A stretch of DNA of 8,526 nt from NCBI GenBank assembly GCA_903896585.1, contig CAITYI010000421.1, positions 1-8,526 of the forward strand. The letters are read 5' to 3'. The notes under the pieces are model-generated. The model was not told the DNA's origin. It was given only the letters and a program-made list of their open reading frames with translations, and did no database searches. The position numbers and the translations under genes are program-made. This stretch comes from an uncultured bacterium (GTDB taxonomy: Bacteria > Actinomycetota > Actinomycetes > S36-B12). Each line of letters starts with the position of its first letter. Position 1 is the first letter of the stretch. Shown in pieces: positions 6,224-8,526 of the stretch.

Positions 6224-7164
6224 ACTCGGAATGCTGCTTGAGTGCCTTCGCCACCAGGAAGCGCGTGTGCGAACACGACACCGTGGCTGGTGACTTCCCA
6301 CGGTGAGTCCGGTGAATGGCCAAGACGGAAAACATCGCCAACCGAGATGTTGGCAAAGTCGGCCAACCGACCCTGAATGGGCCGCAGGCGTACGGACACG
6401 ACCACGGGGGCGAGCCGAAGGCGCGTTTCGAGATCTGCGGTGAAGTCGCGGTTTTTCGCTCCGCCCTTTTCGGCCTGGCGCTCCGCGAGGGTGGCGTCCA
6501 GGGACGGTAGGACGGGGGCGAGTGGCAAGGCAAGCATTGTTTTGAACTCTTGCTCTTTGATTTCCATTCGGAAGGTCGCGACCAGCATTTGGTCGCCGTG
6601 GGAGGCGGCATGGGCGAGTTCCGGAGTGGAAAATTGGCCGGTGAGAATGGGAAACCAGGTGATTATTCCGTCAAAACTAAATCGCAGGGCGCCGGCAAGG
6701 CTGCTGCCCAGATCGCCAATAAGCGTGTTTTCGATTTCCGTCAAACCTCGCTGTGGTTGATCGTCATCTCCGGGGCCGCCCAGGGGAAGGTCAACGGCGA
6801 GCATGGCAAAGTTCAGGGGCAGGTGAATCATTCCCACTGAATTCAGGGGATTCAGGGACGTGACCAGCAGCACCGTTTCTTCGGGGAGCGAGTTAATAAA
6901 GCTTGCATACGTTGTTTGTTGCAGGGATTCCAGGTCGTGGGAGCAGGATGCCCGCAACTTCGAGGTGATTACCGAGGCGGTTTGGTCGGCGTAGGCCTCT
7001 AAGCCCTGTTCGAGTAACCGCTGGTGATCCCGGGTGAACTTGGAAGGATTTCTAAAGTCATAGGTCTCAGTCGCTGCGCCGCCAGCGCGATTTCGGGCAG
7101 ATGTATTTGCGACCACGAAGGACTTATCGTCTGCTGAGCAGGTTAACTGAGTGATTCGCCACAA
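6217..7164 (-). CDS. fliM: FliM, flagellar motor switch protein
   Basis: FliM is the C-ring protein that normally binds CheY-P and, with FliG and FliN, sets rotation direction. The product has the FliM core: YDFRNPSKFTRDH (residues 35-47), a CheC-like middle domain with SLPEETV, the LGGPG loop (128-132) and LTEIENTLI (141-149), then a C-terminal SpoA domain (about 240-313) that packs with FliN. The start is uncertain. TTG 7164 is the most upstream start codon after the in-frame stop at 7174-7176, and GTG 7116 is an alternative giving 299 residues. Neither has a good ribosome binding site. With either start, no EIDAL-type CheY-binding motif is visible at the N-terminus, which is unusual for FliM. 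fliN follows after 17 bp. Confidence 0.92.
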   Translation of the reverse strand: MWRITQLTCSADDKSFVVANTSARNRAGGAATETYDFRNPSKFTRDHQRLLEQGLEAYADQTASVITSKLRASCSHDLESLQQTTYASFINSLPEETVLLVTSLNPLNSVGMIHLPLNFAMLAVDLPLGGPGDDDQPQRGLTEIENTLIGDLGSSLAGALRFSFDGIITWFPILTGQFSTPELAHAASHGDQMLVATFRMEIKEQEFKTMLALPLAPVLPSLDATLAERQAEKGGAKNRDFTADLETRLRLAPVVVSVRLRPIQGRLADFANISVGDVFRLGHSPDSPWEVTSHGVVFAHALPGGEGTQAAFRVI

Positions 7165-7284
7165 AAAGGTGGATCAAATTTGGGAAGATCCGGCCGGTTC
7201 CTTCCAGCCTTTCCACCCTCGAGCCCTGAAAGCCAGTAGCCCGAGATCATGGGTCGCATTTCATCCGTGGCGACCGGGTCAGTG
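7165..7284 (-). other. fliL-fliM leader region with overlapping inverted repeats
   Basis: This 120-bp gap is long for this operon. On the minus strand it contains GGAAG...CTTCC (7205-7183) and GGATC...GATCC (7191-7171). The two hairpins overlap at 7187-7191, so only one can form at a time. A run of five T follows (7167-7163), overlapping the proposed TTG start of fliM. The second hairpin plus T-run looks like a weak terminator or attenuator. A short frame (ATG around 7258) encodes about 38 residues with no recognisable family. I see no confident gene here. Confidence 0.3.
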
Positions 7285-7746
7285 CTACTGCATTACGAAC
7301 TCCGTGAAGTAGATATCGGTCACCTGCGGGCCATAGCTTTCGGTCACCAGTTCGATTAACTGCTCTTTGAGCTCGCTGCGACCGGTACCGCCAACCAATT
7401 GCGCAATATCCTGGTCGCTAAAGACCTCAATAGCGGCATCAAGGGCCATGGAGCCATCGAGCTCAGCGTCCTTGTCCACGAGGGTGGTTTGCAGCGCCAT
7501 TCCGAGCTTGAGGAAGCGCTCGTCCTTGAGATTAATGAAAATCGGTTCGAGTCTAATGACCGCGCCTTTGACCACGGGCTCGGTCAACACGACTTCGGCT
7601 TCTGCGGGTGCCGGTGCGGCTCCCCGTCCAAGAAATATGTAAACTCCGCCCGCGACCACCAAAATCGCCAGCGCAATAACGACAATCCGCAAGCGCGAAC
7701 TGCCCTTCTTGTCGCCATCTTCTGAGCCGGACTTCTTACTAGCCAT
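7285..7746 (-). CDS. fliL: FliL, flagellar basal body-associated membrane protein
   Basis: FliL is a single-pass membrane protein that surrounds or stabilises the MotA/MotB stator and affects motor torque. The 153-residue product has a charged, Lys/Ser-rich cytoplasmic start (residues 1-19), one transmembrane helix (about 20-40, ending IFLGRG), an Ala/Pro/Glu spacer and a periplasmic domain with the family pattern LEPIFINLKDERFLKLGMAL and a C-terminal YFTEFVMQ. Length and layout fit the family. The ATG at 7746 is supported by a strong GGAGGA ribosome binding site a few bases upstream. A sigma-28-like promoter lies just ahead, so fliL may begin a transcript of its own within the operon. Confidence 0.95.
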   Translation of the reverse strand: MASKKSGSEDGDKKGSSRLRIVVIALAILVVAGGVYIFLGRGAAPAPAEAEVVLTEPVVKGAVIRLEPIFINLKDERFLKLGMALQTTLVDKDAELDGSMALDAAIEVFSDQDIAQLVGGTGRSELKEQLIELVTESYGPQVTDIYFTEFVMQ

Positions 7747-7764
7747 GATTTTCCTCCATGGGGT

Positions 7765-7791
7765 TAATCGGCTTTCCGAACCGAATCTTGA
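7765..7791 (-). promoter_or_regulatory. Candidate sigma-28 type promoter upstream of fliL
   Basis: On the minus strand the sequence reads TCAAGATT, 11 bases, then GCCGATTA. Against the sigma-28 consensus TAAAGTTT-N11-GCCGATAA this is 6 of 8 in the -35 element, 7 of 8 in the -10 element, and exact spacing. It lies in the 66-bp motB-fliL gap. The expected transcription start would be around 7758, giving a short leader that begins just before the GGAGGA ribosome binding site of fliL. That FliA/WhiG/SigD sigma factors drive flagellar genes is established; use of this site is inference. Confidence 0.5.
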
Positions 7792-7812
7792 GCGAACTGA
7801 GTGTTATTTGCT

Positions 7813-8526
7813 TCATTGGCCGGTGTCTTCATTAGATATCTCGCTTGCGACCCGCGCTCCGTCGAGGAGGGACCGTTGTTCATCGGTGAGGCCGCTGGCC
7901 AACACAATCGCAACTCGCCGGTTGAGTCGAAGGTGATCCGGGTCAGACTCGGGGACCAGCGGAGAAGTGTCCGCGTAGCCGGCAACATGCATTCTGGATC
8001 GGGCAACTTCCCCTTCGGAGTTGAGGAACCGGGCAACAGCACCAGCACGCGCGCTGGACAGTTCCCAGTCGCTGGGGAAGTTGATCGGCTGCACGGGAGC
8101 CGTGTTGGTGTGGCCTTCAACGATCAGCTGGGACCCGGAGTCTTTGATTGCCGGAATAAGTGCCCTGATGGCATCGGAACCGCCGGACTGCAGGGTGGCG
8201 CTGTGGGGCGGGAAGATTACGTCGTCAACCAGGAGGGTCACCACCAACCCGCGCTCCTCTCGGCTCAATACCACCTTGCCGGAAAGCCCCGCGGAGCTCA
8301 CGGCGCTGGCGAGGTCCATTTCCGCCTTGTTCAGGGTGGCCTGGTCGGCGGCCTCGGCCGCCACCGCAGCCTGAACCGCAAGACTGGCCTTGACGCCATC
8401 GACGGTGTCCGGCGTAGACATTGCGGTCGAAACCTGTTCTTGCAGTCTGGGCATGATGTCTGGAACCACGATTGCGGGGACATCGACCGGGGGGGTCGAG
8501 TTCAAGGTCACGTTATCGCCGGCCTC
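7813..8526 (-). CDS. motB: MotB, flagellar stator protein, peptidoglycan-binding part (5' end outside window)
   Basis: MotB anchors the stator to peptidoglycan and, with MotA, forms the ion channel that drives flagellar rotation. The frame is open to the right edge, so the GTG at 8511 is probably an internal valine and not the start. About 237 C-terminal residues are visible. They hold a variable linker rich in Ala, then an OmpA-like domain with VDDVIFPPHSATL, LIVEGHT, DWELSSARA and LNRRVAIVL, in the order typical of MotB. The N-terminal transmembrane helix with its ion-binding Asp lies outside the window. One oddity is that the motif usually read as GHTD is GHTN here (codon AAC). The stop is 66 bp upstream of fliL. 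PomB or another OmpA-domain protein is possible, but the position directly before fliL favours MotB. Confidence 0.93.
   Translation of the reverse strand, partial: EAGDNVTLNSTPPVDVPAIVVPDIMPRLQEQVSTAMSTPDTVDGVKASLAVQAAVAAEAADQATLNKAEMDLASAVSSAGLSGKVVLSREERGLVVTLLVDDVIFPPHSATLQSGGSDAIRALIPAIKDSGSQLIVEGHTNTAPVQPINFPSDWELSSARAGAVARFLNSEGEVARSRMHVAGYADTSPLVPESDPDHLRLNRRVAIVLASGLTDEQRSLLDGARVASEISNEDTGQ

Noticed and set aside
7117..7124. GACGATAA, 7 of 8 to the sigma-28 -10 element, near the fliM start
   Set aside because: The element at the correct distance matches the -35 poorly, and a transcript from here would start after both plausible fliM start codons.
7150..7258. A possible small gene of about 38 residues between fliL and fliM
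   Set aside because: There is no convincing ribosome binding site, no recognisable family, and the frame ends inside the fliM 5' region.

Overview
The window is a single, densely packed bacterial flagellar operon read entirely on the minus strand. In transcription order (high to low coordinate) it holds motB (5' end off the right edge), fliL, fliM, fliN, fliO, fliP, fliQ, fliR, flhB and flhA (3' end off the left edge). I see no RNA genes, mobile elements, CRISPR arrays or plus-strand genes. The DNA is moderately GC-rich, with GTG and TTG starts at some genes. The gene order, a FliM without the usual N-terminal EIDAL motif, and a long FliN with an Ala/Pro linker suggest a motile actinobacterium. 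That assignment is inference from gene content, since no taxonomic marker is present.

Right side (about 7810-8526): the peptidoglycan-binding half of the stator protein MotB. Then come fliL (stator-associated membrane protein) and the switch/C-ring genes fliM and fliN (about 5390-7750). The middle and left (1-5364) encode the flagellar type III export gate: fliO, fliP, fliQ, fliR, flhB and flhA. Junctions from fliM to flhB are tight, from a 4-bp overlap to gaps of about 3-22 bp, which suggests translational coupling. Three gaps are wider: motB-fliL (66 bp), fliL-fliM (120 bp) and flhB-flhA (119 bp).

Two of the wider gaps hold sequences close to the sigma-28 (FliA/WhiG/SigD) consensus TAAAGTTT-N11-GCCGATAA with exact 11-bp spacing: one before fliL (13 of 16 matches) and one before flhA (13 of 16, with a perfect -10). 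The flhA one is preceded by two copies of a 13-bp direct repeat spaced 20 bp apart. The third gap, before fliM, holds overlapping and mutually exclusive inverted repeats followed by a T-run. Small hairpins also sit on the stop codons of fliM, fliN and fliQ; the fliQ/fliR one would place the fliR ribosome binding site in its loop.

The system is a conventional flagellar motor and export apparatus, not a new one. The less usual points are internal: an Asp-to-Asn change in the MotB peptidoglycan-binding motif, a FliN with an uncharacterised N-terminal domain, no visible CheY-docking motif in FliM or FliN, and an in-frame 18-bp tandem repeat in fliO.
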